Assembly: GCF_013401435.1 (NCBI RefSeq)
Contig: NZ_JACBGN010000024.1
Span: forward strand, 1-46,480
From: Streptomyces sp. BR123
GTDB lineage: Bacteria; Actinomycetota; Actinomycetes; Streptomycetales; Streptomycetaceae
DNA: 46,480 nt
Direction of reading: 5' to 3'
The position numbers and the translations under genes were made by a program. The notes beneath the pieces were generated by a model. The model saw only the letters and a list, made by a program, of their open reading frames with translations. It made no database searches and had not been told where the DNA came from. This document shows, piece by piece, positions 1 through 9,313 of the stretch (position 1 is the first letter of the stretch; every line of letters starts with the position of its first letter).

Positions 1-24
1 CGGGTGAACAGGTGGTTGGGCAGG
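1..24. repeat. 24-bp exact copy of 834-857 at the left edge
   Basis: The first 24 bases (beginning cgggtgaacagg, ending gggcagg) are identical to 834-857 inside arcA, where they encode part of LPNHLFTR on the minus strand. Identity ends at base 25. Bases 25-85 are a G-rich low-complexity stretch before the arcA stop codon. A repeat of about k-mer length exactly at the edge suggests an assembly break rather than a biological repeat. Confidence 0.7.
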
Positions 25-85
25 TGGGCGGTTGGCGGGCGGGTGGAACGGAGGGATGGAGGGGTGGATGGGCCGTCCTGGGCGG

Positions 86-1309
86 TCAGGCGGCCTCTCG
101 CTCGATGGGGCAGGTCATGCAGCGCGGACCGCCGCGACCGCGGCCGAGTTCGCTGCCGCGCACGGTGATGACCTCGATCCCGCTGCGGCGCAGGTGGGTG
201 TTGGTGGTCACGTTGCGCTCGTAGGCGACGACCACGCCGGGTTCGACCGCCAGTACGTTGCAGCCGTCGTCCCACTGCTCCCGCTCGGCGGAACGGATGT
301 CCTGGGTCGGGGTGAGGACCGTGACGGCGGGCAGCCCCAGGGCGTCGGCGATGACCTCGTCGAGGGAGCCGGGGGCGTGATCGGTGACTTTCAGGCCCTG
401 GCCGCCGGCGCCCGGTTCGATCGTGGAGGACGAGAGCGTGCCGAGGCCGGCGTAGCGGGTGAAGGTGTCCGCACTAACCATGGTCATGACAGTGTCGAGG
501 TGCATGAAGCTGCGGCTCTTCGGGAGGTTGACAGCCACCACCCGCCGGGCGGAACCGGCCGCGAACAGGCGCAGGGCGAGGTTCTCCACGGCCTGCGCAG
601 TGGTGCGCTCGCTCATGCCGACGAGCACCGCGCCGTTCCCGATGACGAGGACGTCACCGCCCTCGATGGTGGCGGGATAGGCGTCCTGCCCGTCCGTCCA
701 CCGGTGGAACTCGCCCTTCTCGAAAAGGGGATGGTGCCGGTAGACGGCCTCGAAGTGGACCGTCTCACGGCGGCGTGCCCGCTTGTTCATCGGATTGACG
801 CTCACGCCGTCGTACACCCAGCAGGAGGTGTCACGGGTGAACAGGTGGTTGGGCAGGGGCGCGAGCAGGAAGTCGTCCGGGGCCATGGCGTGGAGCCGTA
901 CGCTCGGTATCGTCCCGATGCGTGCGAGCAGCTCCGCCTTGGTGACGCCACCGATGAGGCAGGCGGTCAGAGCCGCCGGCTCCAGGGAGTCGAAGTACGC
1001 GCGGAGCCGGTCGGTGCCGAGGACCCCGAACTCCCGCTCGTCGAAGACGCGGTCCAGGACGAGCCGGCGCGCGTCGAGGGCGGCCAGGGTCTCGGTGAGC
1101 AGGTCCGCGAGGAGGTGTACGCGGACCCCGCGGTCGCGCAGGGCGTCGGCGAAGGCGTCGTGTTCCTCGCGGGCGCGCTTGACCCACAGCACGTCGTCGA
1201 AGAGGAGGACGTCCTTGTTGCTGGGGGTGAGGCGTGTCAGTTCGAGGTCCGGCCGGTGCAGGATGACCTGCTTCAGCCGGCCGGTCTCGGAGTCGACGTG
1301 GAAGGGCAT
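86..1309 (-). CDS. arcA: arginine deiminase
   Basis: Arginine deiminase (407 aa) hydrolyses arginine to citrulline and ammonia in the cytoplasm, the first step of the ADI pathway. The start [20 protein letters not shown] matches the usual family N-terminus; a longer upstream reading frame is rejected because it runs into a decayed gene. Visible family motifs include [16 protein letters not shown] near residue 30, [12 protein letters not shown], the histidine in [12 protein letters not shown], and the C-terminal RCMTCPI whose first cysteine (about C397) corresponds to the nucleophile of the family. No ornithine carbamoyltransferase, carbamate kinase or antiporter gene lies beside it, although the window begins just past its 3' end. 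A DosR-like site sits about 200 bp upstream of the start, and pflA/pflB lie upstream on the same strand. The identification is secure. Confidence 0.96.
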   Translation of the reverse strand: MPFHVDSETGRLKQVILHRPDLELTRLTPSNKDVLLFDDVLWVKRAREEHDAFADALRDRGVRVHLLADLLTETLAALDARRLVLDRVFDEREFGVLGTDRLRAYFDSLEPAALTACLIGGVTKAELLARIGTIPSVRLHAMAPDDFLLAPLPNHLFTRDTSCWVYDGVSVNPMNKRARRRETVHFEAVYRHHPLFEKGEFHRWTDGQDAYPATIEGGDVLVIGNGAVLVGMSERTTAQAVENLALRLFAAGSARRVVAVNLPKSRSFMHLDTVMTMVSADTFTRYAGLGTLSSSTIEPGAGGQGLKVTDHAPGSLDEVIADALGLPAVTVLTPTQDIRSAEREQWDDGCNVLAVEPGVVVAYERNVTTNTHLRRSGIEVITVRGSELGRGRGGPRCMTCPIEREAA

Positions 1310-1502
1310 GGAGCCACCAGGAGGCGAGAAGGGACGTGCGCGCAGAGGACGGCACGGGGACGGCGCTCGACCGGGCGGCCCAGTGGGGCGCCTCGGGAGC
1401 CAGGGAAACTCTGTCACCCGTCTCCCGGCCGCACCGGTCGGCAACGGTCCCTGGCGGCGGGCCGTTCGGCTCCTCGCGGACGGCCCCCTCGGCCGTGCCC
1501 CA

Positions 1503-1516
1503 GGGACTTTCGGCCC
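1503..1516. promoter_or_regulatory. DosR/DevR-like box upstream of arcA
   Basis: GGGACTTTCGGCCC fits the DosR-type pattern GGGNCNNNNGNCCC. It lies about 200 bp upstream of the arcA start, between arcA and a decayed universal stress gene. The pattern is degenerate for such GC-rich DNA, so the call rests on the good match (GGGACTTTCG core) and on a promoter context next to an anaerobic-metabolism gene. Binding is inferred. Confidence 0.45.
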
Positions 1517-1547
1517 CGGCGCACTGGCCGGGGTGCGCCCGAGCGCG

Positions 1548-1950
1548 TCAGGCGTCCTCGTGCGGCACCACGACCACCGGGGCCGCCCCCCGCTCACGTC
1601 GGCCCTGCGGCCGAACCGTGCTCGTCCGCTGCGCCGGGCGTGCTCGGCCAACAGCACGGTGCAGGCGGTGGCCAGGCATACGGCCCCCTGCACGGGACCG
1701 AGCGGGAAGGTGCCGGCCACCGCGGAGCGGGTGATCTCGATGCCGGGCGCGACAGCCTGCGCCCGCTCCTCGGCCCGGGCCCGTACGCCTTCCGCCATCT
1801 GCTCCGGACCGCGTCCGGCCGCGCTCCACGGTGCGGCACCCGTCGGCAGGTGCGCGGAGGGGCGGCCGAAGGCGTGCACGACACGCAGCGGCGCCCCGCG
1901 CGGCCCGTGCCACTCCGTCCCCGGGGCGGCCGCCCACGGCAGGGCCCATC
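1548..1950 (-). pseudogene. decayed universal stress protein (UspA-type)
   Basis: Usp-like segments are spread over two minus-strand frames. One frame reads [10 protein letters not shown] and then [27 protein letters not shown], as in the first half of a Usp. The typical C-terminal end [11 protein letters not shown] followed by a stop lies in another frame, ending at 1548. The ATP-binding glycine motif and the N-terminal GVDGS region are not recognisable. I read this as a frameshifted remnant of a roughly 150-residue Usp. Its position between arcA and pflA is typical of Usp genes in anaerobic-stress clusters. It may reach a little further, towards 2070. Confidence 0.5.
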
Positions 1951-2081
1951 GGGGCGCCCGAGGGCCCGCTCGGTCCTGCCGGCGCGTCTCCGAGCACAGC
2001 GGCCCCGGCAGTGGACCGCGGTGCGCGTCGGGTCCGCGGCCCCGCCTCCCGTCGCGGAGGCGCCGGACGGCTCGTCGGCGC

Positions 2082-2828
2082 TCACAGGGCCCGCAGGCCG
2101 TGTTCCCTGAACTGTTCGCGGACGCGTTCGACCAGCTTCGGGCCCGGGGTGGGGTTGTCGCGCAGGCGGAAGGGGATGCCGAGCGCGTCGTACTTGTGGG
2201 CGCCGAGCTTGTGGAAGGGCAGGACGTCGACCCGATCGACGTTGCCCAGCCCGGCGAGGAATCCGCCGAGGCCGTCGACGGCGGCCGGGTCGTCGGTCCA
2301 GCCGGGGACGAGGACGTAGCGGATCCACACGGGGACGCCGAGGCGGTCCAGGCGGGTGGCGAAGCCGAGGGTGGGGGCGAGGTCTCCGCCGGTCAACCTG
2401 CGGTGGGTGCGGCCGTCGAACGACTTGACGTCCAGCAGCACCAGATCGGTGTCGGCGAGCAGGGCGTCGCTCGCGCGGGCGCCGAGGAAGCCGGAGGTGT
2501 CCAGGGCGGTGTGCAGACCGAGCTCCTTGCAGCGGCGGAAGACCGCAGCCGTGAAGGCTGGTTGGAGGAGGGCCTCACCGCCGGTGAGGGTGACGCCTCC
2601 ACCGGCGGTGGTGACGAACGCCCGGTACTTCCCGATCTCGGCCATCACCTCGTCGACGGTGGCCGGTGTCCCGTCGCGCATGTGCCAGGTGTCCGGGTTC
2701 GCGCAGTACAGGCAGCGCAGCGGGCAGCCGCTGAGGAACAGGACGAACCGGGTCCCGGGACCGTCCACTCCCGTGGAAAGGTCCCAGGAGTGGACCCGGC
2801 CCACCACCGGCTCGACCGTGGTGCTCAC
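2082..2828 (-). CDS. pflA: pyruvate formate-lyase activating enzyme (radical SAM)
   Basis: This 248-aa radical SAM enzyme installs the glycyl radical on pyruvate formate-lyase. The [4Fe-4S]/SAM motif CPLRCLYC (C35, C39, C42) and the SAM-contacting [10 protein letters not shown] are present, and length and overall pattern match PflA. The start is a GTG that overlaps the pflB stop codon as GTGA, so the gene is translationally coupled to pflB and comes second in a two-gene operon. Other glycyl-radical activases usually carry an extra ferredoxin insert after the SAM cluster; none is seen, which favours a true PFL partner. Confidence 0.95.
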   Translation of the reverse strand: MSTTVEPVVGRVHSWDLSTGVDGPGTRFVLFLSGCPLRCLYCANPDTWHMRDGTPATVDEVMAEIGKYRAFVTTAGGGVTLTGGEALLQPAFTAAVFRRCKELGLHTALDTSGFLGARASDALLADTDLVLLDVKSFDGRTHRRLTGGDLAPTLGFATRLDRLGVPVWIRYVLVPGWTDDPAAVDGLGGFLAGLGNVDRVDVLPFHKLGAHKYDALGIPFRLRDNPTPGPKLVERVREQFREHGLRAL

Positions 2829-5086
2829 AGCGATCCGTGGAAGGTGCGGCTGATCACGTCGAGCTGCTGCTCACGGGTCAGCCGGACGAAGTTGACCGCG
2901 TATCCGGAGACGCGGACGGTCAACTCCGGGTACTTCTCGGGGTGTTCCATGGCGTCCTCCAGGGTCGCCCGGTCCAGGACGTTGACGTTCATGTGGAAGC
3001 CGCCGGAGGCCGTGTAGGCGTCCAGGATGCCCACGAGGTGGCCGGCGCGCTCCGCCGGGTCGTGGCCCAGCCCCTCGGGTGTGATCGTCGTGGTCAGCGA
3101 GATCCCGTCGCGGGCCTGCTCGTACGGCAGCTTGGCCACCGAGAGGGCCGAGGCGGCCACACCGTGCCGGTCACGGCCGTTCATCGGGTTGGCGCCCGGC
3201 GCGAACGGGGTTCCGGCTCGGCGCCCGTCGGGCGTGTTCCCGGTGTGCTCGCCGTACACCACGTTCGAGGTGATGGTCAGCACCGATTGCGTGTGCTCGG
3301 CGTCGCGGTACGTCGGGTGCTTGCGCAGCTTCGCCATGAACGACTTCACCAGGTCGGCCGCGATGGTGTCCGCGCGGTCGTCGTTGTTGCCGTACGCCGG
3401 GTAGTCGCCCTCGGTCTCGTAGTCGACGGCCAGACCGGAGTCGTCCCGGACGACCTTCACGCGGCCGTGCCTGACGGCGGAGAGACTGTCGACGGCGACC
3501 GACAGACCGGCGATACCGCATGCCATGAAGCGGTGCACCGGGTGGTCGTGCAGCGCCATCTCGATGCGCTCGTAGGCGTACTTGTCGTGCATGTAGTGGA
3601 TGACGTTCAGCGCGTCGACGTAGGTGGCCGCCAGCCACTCCAGCATGCGGTCGTACGCCGCGGACAGCTCCTCGTGGTCCAGGTAGTCACCCGTCAGTGC
3701 GGGCACCTCCGGGGCGACCTGCTCGCCGGTCATCTCGTCCCGGCCGCCGTTGATCGCGTACAGCAGCGCCTTGGCCAGGTTGACGCGCGCTCCGAAGAAC
3801 TGCATCTGCCTGCCCACCGCCATCGCCGAGACGCAGCAGGCGATCGCGGTGTCGTCGCCGGTGCGCGGGCGCATCAGGTCGTCGGACTCGTACTGGATGG
3901 CACTGGTGTCGATGGACACCTGCGCGCAGAACCGCTTGAAGCCCTCGGGCAGCCGCGGCGACCACAGGACGGTCAGGTTGGGCTCGGGGGCCGGGCCGAG
4001 GTTGTAGAGGGTCTGCAGGAAGCGGAAGGAGGTGCGGGTGACCAGCGGGCGGCCGTCGGTACCGATACCTCCGATGGACTCCGTGACCCATGTGGGGTCA
4101 CCGGAGAACAGGGCGTCGTACTCGGGGGTGCGCAGGAAGCGGACGATCCGCAGCTTGATCACGAAGTCGTCGATCAGCTCCTGGGCGCGCATCTCGTCGA
4201 TGAGGCCCGCGTCGAGGTCCCGCTGGAGGTAGACGTCCAGGAAGGTGGAGGTGCGGCCCAGCGACATCGCGGCGCCGTTCTGCTCCTTCACCGCGGCCAG
4301 GAAGCCCAGGTAGAGCCATTGCACGGCCTCGTGGGCGGTCGCCGCGGGGCGGGTGATGTCGCAGCCGTACGCGGCTGCCATGCCGGCCAGTTCCCCCAGC
4401 GCCCGGATCTGCTCGGCGAGCTCCTCGCGGTCCCGGATCGCGTCGGAGGTGGAGGGTTGCGCGTCCAGAAGGGCCCGCTCGGCACGTTTGGCCTCGATGA
4501 GCCGGTCGGTGCCGTACAGCGCGACGCGCCGGTAGTCGCCGATGATCCGGCCCCGGCCGTACGCATCGGGCAGGCCGGTGATGACGCCCGCTTTGCGGGC
4601 GGCCCGCATCTGCGGGGTGTAGGCGTCGAAGACGCCTTCGTTGTGGGTCTTGCGGTAGGTGCCGAAGACCTTGGTCACGAACGGGTCGGGCTCGTAGCCG
4701 TACGCTTTGAGCCCGTTCTCCACCATCCGCAAACCGCCGTTGGGCATGATCGCGCGCCTGAGAGGGGCGTCGGTCTGCAGGCCGACGATCAGCTCGCGGT
4801 CACGGTCGATCCAGCCCGGCGCGTGCGAGGTGATGGTGGACGGCGTGGTGGTGTCGACGTCGAGCACCCCCCTGCGCCGCTCCTCCGGGAACAGGGCACT
4901 GACCTTGCGCCATACCGTGAGCGTGCGCTCGGTCGGTCCGGCCAGGAACCGCCCGTCGCCCTCGTACGGCGTGTAATTGGCCTGGATGAAGTCGCGCACG
5001 TCGATGTGCCCCCGCCAACGTGTGCCGGCGAAGCCCCGCCATGCTCCGGTCGGCGTCCGGGGCCCAGCTGTCACCGTTGCCGTCAT
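2825..5086 (-). CDS. pflB: formate C-acetyltransferase (pyruvate formate-lyase)
   Basis: PFL (753 aa) converts pyruvate and CoA to acetyl-CoA and formate by glycyl-radical chemistry, without making NADH. The active-site cysteine pair is IACCVSAM (C417, C418) and the glycyl-radical site is RVSGYAV near the C-terminus (G728). Long stretches such as [33 protein letters not shown] and NTPDGRRAG are as in enterobacterial PFL (760 aa), so this is a true PFL and not a diol dehydratase-type relative. The ATG at 5086 follows a gggagag ribosome binding site. The gene overlaps pflA by 4 bp, and two DosR-like boxes lie about 100-130 bp upstream. An oxygen-labile enzyme of this kind is unusual in an obligately aerobic genus. 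Confidence 0.97.
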   Translation of the reverse strand: MTATVTAGPRTPTGAWRGFAGTRWRGHIDVRDFIQANYTPYEGDGRFLAGPTERTLTVWRKVSALFPEERRRGVLDVDTTTPSTITSHAPGWIDRDRELIVGLQTDAPLRRAIMPNGGLRMVENGLKAYGYEPDPFVTKVFGTYRKTHNEGVFDAYTPQMRAARKAGVITGLPDAYGRGRIIGDYRRVALYGTDRLIEAKRAERALLDAQPSTSDAIRDREELAEQIRALGELAGMAAAYGCDITRPAATAHEAVQWLYLGFLAAVKEQNGAAMSLGRTSTFLDVYLQRDLDAGLIDEMRAQELIDDFVIKLRIVRFLRTPEYDALFSGDPTWVTESIGGIGTDGRPLVTRTSFRFLQTLYNLGPAPEPNLTVLWSPRLPEGFKRFCAQVSIDTSAIQYESDDLMRPRTGDDTAIACCVSAMAVGRQMQFFGARVNLAKALLYAINGGRDEMTGEQVAPEVPALTGDYLDHEELSAAYDRMLEWLAATYVDALNVIHYMHDKYAYERIEMALHDHPVHRFMACGIAGLSVAVDSLSAVRHGRVKVVRDDSGLAVDYETEGDYPAYGNNDDRADTIAADLVKSFMAKLRKHPTYRDAEHTQSVLTITSNVVYGEHTGNTPDGRRAGTPFAPGANPMNGRDRHGVAASALSVAKLPYEQARDGISLTTTITPEGLGHDPAERAGHLVGILDAYTASGGFHMNVNVLDRATLEDAMEHPEKYPELTVRVSGYAVNFVRLTREQQLDVISRTFHGSL

Positions 5087-5181
5087 CGCCGTCTCTCCCT
5101 CGTGGTGCGCGTGAAGTGTCTGCACTTGGATGGTCGCCGCCTGCCATGGCCCCGAAGAGGGTCTGTCGGCGCACCGCCGAC

Positions 5182-5219
5182 GGGCCACCGGTCCCGGTCC
5201 GCCCCGGGCCGTTGGGCCC
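5182..5219. promoter_or_regulatory. tandem DosR/DevR-like boxes upstream of pflB
   Basis: Two 14-bp matches to GGGNCNNNNGNCCC lie at 5182-5195 (GGGACCGGTGGCCC read on the minus strand) and 5206-5219 (GGGCCCAACGGCCC on the minus strand). Their centres are 24 bp apart, close to two helical turns. The nearer one is centred about 102 bp upstream of the pflB ATG. Tandem boxes at such spacing are common at DosR-controlled promoters. No other gene is seen in the 345-bp gap 5087-5431. Function is inferred. Confidence 0.45.
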
Positions 5220-5431
5220 GGTCGAGCCGCCGGGGGAAGGAACGAGGGGGCGCGTCCGGGCAGCCGCTGTGACGCCGCGGCCGCCGGTCCCCGATGTGCA
5301 GACCGGCCGGGTGCGGATGTTCGACACCGGCGGAACACCTGCAGCGATGTCGGGAGCGGAATTCCGGGAGTGGGGCCGGCAGCGCACCCGGACGAGGCGT
5401 CGCCGGCGCTCCGTGGAAGCCCGCTACCGGC

Positions 5432-6412
5432 TCACACCACGTCCAGTACGTCGCTCACCGGCCGGCGCGGGGTCGGGGGCACGCCCGGGCCGTAGCCCAG
5501 CCGGATCAGCATCTGCGGGTGGCCGGTCGGCGAGAGGGGATCGCGCATCGCCCAGCGCAGTTCCGGCCATTCGAGGGCCTGCGAATTGAGGGACGTGGAG
5601 AGCCCGTCCAGCGTCGCCTGCAGCAGCACGCGTTCCATCGCCTGCCCGGCCCGCAGCCAGTCCTGCGGCCCGTCATCGCGGGTGCCGAGAACGGCCAGGC
5701 AGGGTGAGTGCTCGAAGACGGCGTAACCGCGCCCTTCGACGGGGCGGTCACCGGCGAAGTCGCGCACGGGCGCCCGGCCGCCGTAGCGGACCGGACCGAA
5801 CGCCGAGGACGGCACTCCCTGGTGCGTCGTGTCCTCGGTTCCCGTCCCGGTCCACCGGGCGACCTCGGCCCGTGCCTCGGGCGACAGCGTCTCCGCGTAC
5901 GCGGCGTCCCGCACCAGGTCGAGCATCGCCTGCACCTGCCAGGCACCGGGAAAGCTCAGGTGCGCGCCTTCGATCCGTGCGGCGCCGATCAATCCGTCGA
6001 GAACGGCCTGGGGTACCGCCTCCTGTGAGAACGGCTCCCTGCTCGTACGGCGTCTGCTGATCGCCGGGTACAGGGCGCCGAGGCCGTCCCCGGTGTCGGC
6101 GAGGGCGAAGGTGACCGCGGCCAGTGCCTTCGGGTCGGCCGGGTCGGGCAAGAGGTCGGCCCGCGCCTCCCAGCCCGCGTGGGCAGCCGCGACGCGCAGG
6201 TTGAGCAGCGCGGCGCCACAGCCGACGTGCAGGCCTCGGGTCGAGGGGTCGGTCTGCGGCATGGCCCGCGACAGGTCCATCGTCAGCAGCAGTTCGCCGC
6301 TGTCGCGCGTGAAGCGGAACAACCAGGGCTGGGCGTTGTGCATGGACGGCGCCGCGGTGGCATCGGCCACCCAGGACGTCACTGAGTCCGTGTCCGGTGT
6401 ACGGGTGGACAT
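5432..6412 (-). CDS. nitroreductase-like protein, Acg family
   Basis: This 326-aa protein resembles the Acg/Rv3131-type nitroreductase-fold family, flavin-binding proteins of uncertain activity that are induced by hypoxia in mycobacteria. Family features are APSMHNAQPWLFRF near residue 21, the SRRRTSREPF segment mid-protein, and a C-terminal half with FEHSPCLAVLGT, AGQAMERVLLQATLDGLSTSLNSQ and GHPQMLIRLGYG. The ATG start is preceded by only a weak ribosome binding site. The gene lies upstream of pflB on the same strand, separated by 345 bp holding the DosR-like boxes, so it has its own transcript. The family assignment is firm; the physiological substrate is not known. Confidence 0.85.
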   Translation of the reverse strand: MSTRTPDTDSVTSWVADATAAPSMHNAQPWLFRFTRDSGELLLTMDLSRAMPQTDPSTRGLHVGCGAALLNLRVAAAHAGWEARADLLPDPADPKALAAVTFALADTGDGLGALYPAISRRRTSREPFSQEAVPQAVLDGLIGAARIEGAHLSFPGAWQVQAMLDLVRDAAYAETLSPEARAEVARWTGTGTEDTTHQGVPSSAFGPVRYGGRAPVRDFAGDRPVEGRGYAVFEHSPCLAVLGTRDDGPQDWLRAGQAMERVLLQATLDGLSTSLNSQALEWPELRWAMRDPLSPTGHPQMLIRLGYGPGVPPTPRRPVSDVLDVV

Positions 6413-7022
6413 GGCGGGTCACTTTCCGGGGAGCAGGGCTGCCGGCATCGGGTGGGGGCACCGCGAGGCGAGGTGATCGCCGGCATTCTGCCGCAGCCGG
6501 CGCCGCTCGGCGTGGGCGGTGTCCATCCGGTGATGCTGCCCGGGGCGGTCATCGGGTACGCGCATTGGTGAGGGCGGGTGAGGGTCTGCGCCACAGCGCT
6601 CCGGAGCCCGGCGGGGAGCAGGATCCGCCGCCACTGTGCGTGACGGGCCACTGCGGTGCGTGGCCTACGTTCCGTTCCCCCTCCCCCGGCTCCGCACAGC
6701 GGGCGGCCCACCCCACCGCAGCGATCGGTTCCGCGAGCCGTCGGCCCCGTGGTCGTGGTGGGTCTGCTTGGCATGACCGTCTCCGAAAGGCGAGGGATGC
6801 GCCGTGTGCTCCCACGTCCAGCATCCACCCGCCGCAGGGAACCGGCAGGAGCCCGCTGCTCTTCGTCGGGCGCCGAACGCCGCAGACGCGGGGTGCGACC
6901 GGTGTCTCGTCATCCCGGCCCGGGCAGTCCTGGCCTGCGACGTATGGGCCGAGGCCGCCACGACCTCCACGACCGCCACGGGACAGCCCGCATGGTGCAG
7001 GGCGTGGGCGACCGACCCGGGG
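6413..7022. other. 610-bp gap without a convincing gene
   Basis: No reading frame here has both a homologue I recognise and a plausible start. A plus-strand frame from 6804 (GTG) begins CSHVQH and later reads GCDRCL and ATGQP, faintly like a UBP-type zinc finger, but the other cysteines are missing and it runs antisense into the sigma-factor gene. No DosR-like site was found upstream of the nitroreductase start. Confidence 0.5.
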
Positions 7023-7991
7023 TCACCACAGGGGGACGAGCGGCGCGTCCGGTTCCTGCTGCCGCCAGGCTTCGGTGATGCGGGCGAGGCGGGTGGGGGC
7101 GGCGACGCCGCGCACGGTTGCGATCTTGCCGCCTGTGATGTCGAACGTCGCCGCGCCGACAACCCGGGCATTGACCACGAAGAGGATGGCGGGGGCTCCG
7201 TTGACGAGCGCGTAGTGGATGGCGGGCGTGCCGCCGGCCAGTCGCCGCTTCGCGGGTGTGGGTTTGAAGCCGGCCCGTACGACGGCGGCGATGCGCCGCG
7301 GGCCCTCGTACTGCAGCAGCTTCTCGGCCAGGCCGCCGGCGCCGTCGGAGATCGCGGTCGCGTCGTCCGTGAGCAGCGCCACCAGCCGTTCGGTACGGCC
7401 CGAGGAGGCAGCGGCGAGGAACTCCTCGACGATCCGGCGGGCGGATGCCGGGGCGACTTCGCCGCCGTCGCCGCGGCGCGCGGCGGCGATGCGGCGCCGG
7501 GCCCGGTGGAGGTGCTGCTGGCTCGCGGACTCGGTGATGCCGAGGATCTCGGCGATCTCGGCGTGGCCGTGGGAGAACGCCTCGCGCAGGACGTAGACGG
7601 CCCGCTCGAACGGGGACAGGCGCTCCATGAGCATCAGCACGGCCAAGGAGACCGACTCGCGCTGCTCGAAGGTGTCGGCCGGGCCGAGCATCGGGTCGCC
7701 GTCGAGGAGCGGTTCGGGCAGCCAGGCGCCGGCGGTGCGTTCGCGGCGGGCCTGCGCCGAACGCAGCCGGTCGAGGCACAGGTTGGTGACGACCTTGGTC
7801 AGCCATGCCTCCGGAACCTTGATCCGCTGCCGGTCGGCGGCCTGCCAGTGCAGGAACGCGTCCTGCACGGCGTCTTCGGCGTCGGTGGCGGAGCCCAGCA
7901 GTCGGTAGGCCAGCGAGGCCAGCCGGGTCCGACCGGCCTCGAACCGGCTTGTGTCGAAGCGATCGATGGCGGTGCTGTCCACGCGGACCAC
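7023..7991 (-). CDS. ECF41-type RNA polymerase sigma factor with SnoaL-like C-terminus
   Basis: A 322-aa sigma factor with sigma-2 in residues 15-75 (YRLLGSATDAEDAVQDAFL) and sigma-4 around residues 115-170 (LMERLSPFERAVYVLREAF, SASQQHLHRARRR). The linker holds WLPEPLL (W90-P94), a signature of the ECF41/SigJ group. A SnoaL/NTF2-like domain of about 120 residues follows and acts in cis in place of an anti-sigma factor. The longest start is GTG at 7991; an AGGGTGG sequence favours the GTG at 7982. ECF41 genes usually neighbour an oxidoreductase, decarboxylase or epimerase target; here an FAD oxidoreductase lies two genes upstream with a possible cognate promoter. Confidence 0.92.
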   Translation of the reverse strand: MVRVDSTAIDRFDTSRFEAGRTRLASLAYRLLGSATDAEDAVQDAFLHWQAADRQRIKVPEAWLTKVVTNLCLDRLRSAQARRERTAGAWLPEPLLDGDPMLGPADTFEQRESVSLAVLMLMERLSPFERAVYVLREAFSHGHAEIAEILGITESASQQHLHRARRRIAAARRGDGGEVAPASARRIVEEFLAAASSGRTERLVALLTDDATAISDGAGGLAEKLLQYEGPRRIAAVVRAGFKPTPAKRRLAGGTPAIHYALVNGAPAILFVVNARVVGAATFDITGGKIATVRGVAAPTRLARITEAWRQQEPDAPLVPLW

Positions 7992-8107
7992 CCTAAGCGT
8001 GTTTCAGAAGAGGATCGAGGGCGGGCTGTACCGAGGTGCCGGCTGTCGTGGGTCGACGACGGAAGAGATCCGGGGGTGATGCCCGCAGGCTCTGTCTCGA
8101 CCGTTCG

Positions 8108-9127
8108 TCAAGGACCGGTCGACGGCAGGTCCTCGTGCGGTGGGTGCTGTGGGCGGCGGCGCAGGCCGCCGGCCAGGCACAGCACCATGCCGAGCATGAG
8201 CCACGTCGTCAGGACGGTGGCGGAGCCGATGGCGCCGTGACCCTCGAAGAAGGCGGTGGAGCGCAGCAGTTGGCCGCCGGCCCCGGGCGGTAGCAGTCGG
8301 CCGAGGGTGCCGGACCAGCCGGGCAGCATCTCGGGGGCGCTCGCGGTGCCCGACAGGGGGTTGCCGATGAGCATCATGGTGGCGGCGCCGAGGCCCAAGC
8401 CGACGTACCCGAGCAGTGACTCGAGACCGAGGATGGTCAGGGAGGTGGCCGCGATGGTCAGCGCGACGGCGCCGCTGTTGGCCCAGTAGGAGCCCTCGAT
8501 TGAGCCGAACCAGAACTGCAGGATCGCCGCCACGGCGAGCCCGCCCGTGAGGGCGAAGGCGTACGCTCCGGTGACGCGGCGGACGCTGCCGCGGACGAGC
8601 CTGGTCAGCAGCAGGGCGGCGAGCAGGCCGCCCATGACCAGCGGCAGGGCTCCGGCGGCCAGTCCGGCGCCGCGCGGGTCGTCGGCCGGCAGCGGGACGA
8701 GGTCGCGGGTGGCAACCGCGGTTCCGGTCCTCTGCGCCTGGCCGAGGACGGTCGCGATGCCGTTCAGGCTCTGGGCGACGGCCGTGCTTCCGGCGGATGC
8801 GGTGATGACCTGTGGAGTTCCCGAGCCGAGGTCTATCGCCCCGTACACCTTGCGGTCGCGGATCAGTCGTTCGGCGGCGGCGTCGGCGACCTCCGTGACC
8901 TCGAAGCCATCGGGGATCCGCTGGTCGAGTACGAGCGTCAGCTGTTCGACGGCCGGGCCGGGCCCGGCGACGGCGATCGGCACACCGTGCACCGATGAGC
9001 GTACCGATGGCCAGGCGAAGGCGGTGAGCAGCAGGCTGATGCTCACCGTGAGCAAGGCGACCGCCATGGCCACGGTCGGCCAGGGTGAGGGCGACTCGTT
9101 GGCTGCGGGCGCGGCCGGAGTGGACAT
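8108..9127 (-). CDS. ABC-2/YhgE-like integral membrane protein
   Basis: A 339-aa membrane protein. Residues 17-42 form an N-terminal membrane helix, followed by an extracytoplasmic region of about 110 residues and then about five further helices (for example GALPLVMGGLLAALLLTRLV, VAAILQFWFG, SATVLTTWLMLGMVLCLAGG). One N-terminal helix, a large loop and a C-terminal helix bundle is the layout of YhgE/Pip and ABC-2 permease-like proteins. No ATPase gene is adjacent. AAGGAGAAG immediately precedes the ATG. It lies between the ECF41 gene and the FAD oxidoreductase on the same strand, so it may share their control. The substrate is unknown. Confidence 0.75.
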   Translation of the reverse strand: MSTPAAPAANESPSPWPTVAMAVALLTVSISLLLTAFAWPSVRSSVHGVPIAVAGPGPAVEQLTLVLDQRIPDGFEVTEVADAAAERLIRDRKVYGAIDLGSGTPQVITASAGSTAVAQSLNGIATVLGQAQRTGTAVATRDLVPLPADDPRGAGLAAGALPLVMGGLLAALLLTRLVRGSVRRVTGAYAFALTGGLAVAAILQFWFGSIEGSYWANSGAVALTIAATSLTILGLESLLGYVGLGLGAATMMLIGNPLSGTASAPEMLPGWSGTLGRLLPPGAGGQLLRSTAFFEGHGAIGSATVLTTWLMLGMVLCLAGGLRRRPQHPPHEDLPSTGP

Positions 9128-9313
9128 GTCTTCTCCTTCGGAGGAGGAAGTTCGTCGCCGGGTGGACGAGGGGCGGGCTCGGCACGGGCCGCCCTCCCGG
9201 ATTGGGGACGGAGCGGAAAGCCGCTGATGCCGTCCCCTCCGGGTAAGACCGCCAAGGACGCCGTCGAGTCGGCCGGCGGCCTGGTCGCATGCCCGGTGAG
9301 CTGGGAGACCTGG

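Noticed and set aside
1963..1977. GGGCCCGCTCGGTCC as a further DosR-like site
   Set aside because: The half-sites are separated by five bases instead of four and it lies within the decayed Usp region, not before an intact gene.
2837..5272. 811-codon open frame antisense to pflB
   Set aside because: It is a mirror of the GC-biased pflB gene; its translation is a V/G/R/H-rich sequence without any domain, while the minus strand encodes unmistakable PFL.
6804..7080. Plus-strand frame with CSHVQH, GCDRCL and ATGQP resembling a UBP-type zinc finger
   Set aside because: Most zinc ligands are missing and the frame runs antisense into the sigma-factor gene; similarity is too faint to call even a relic.
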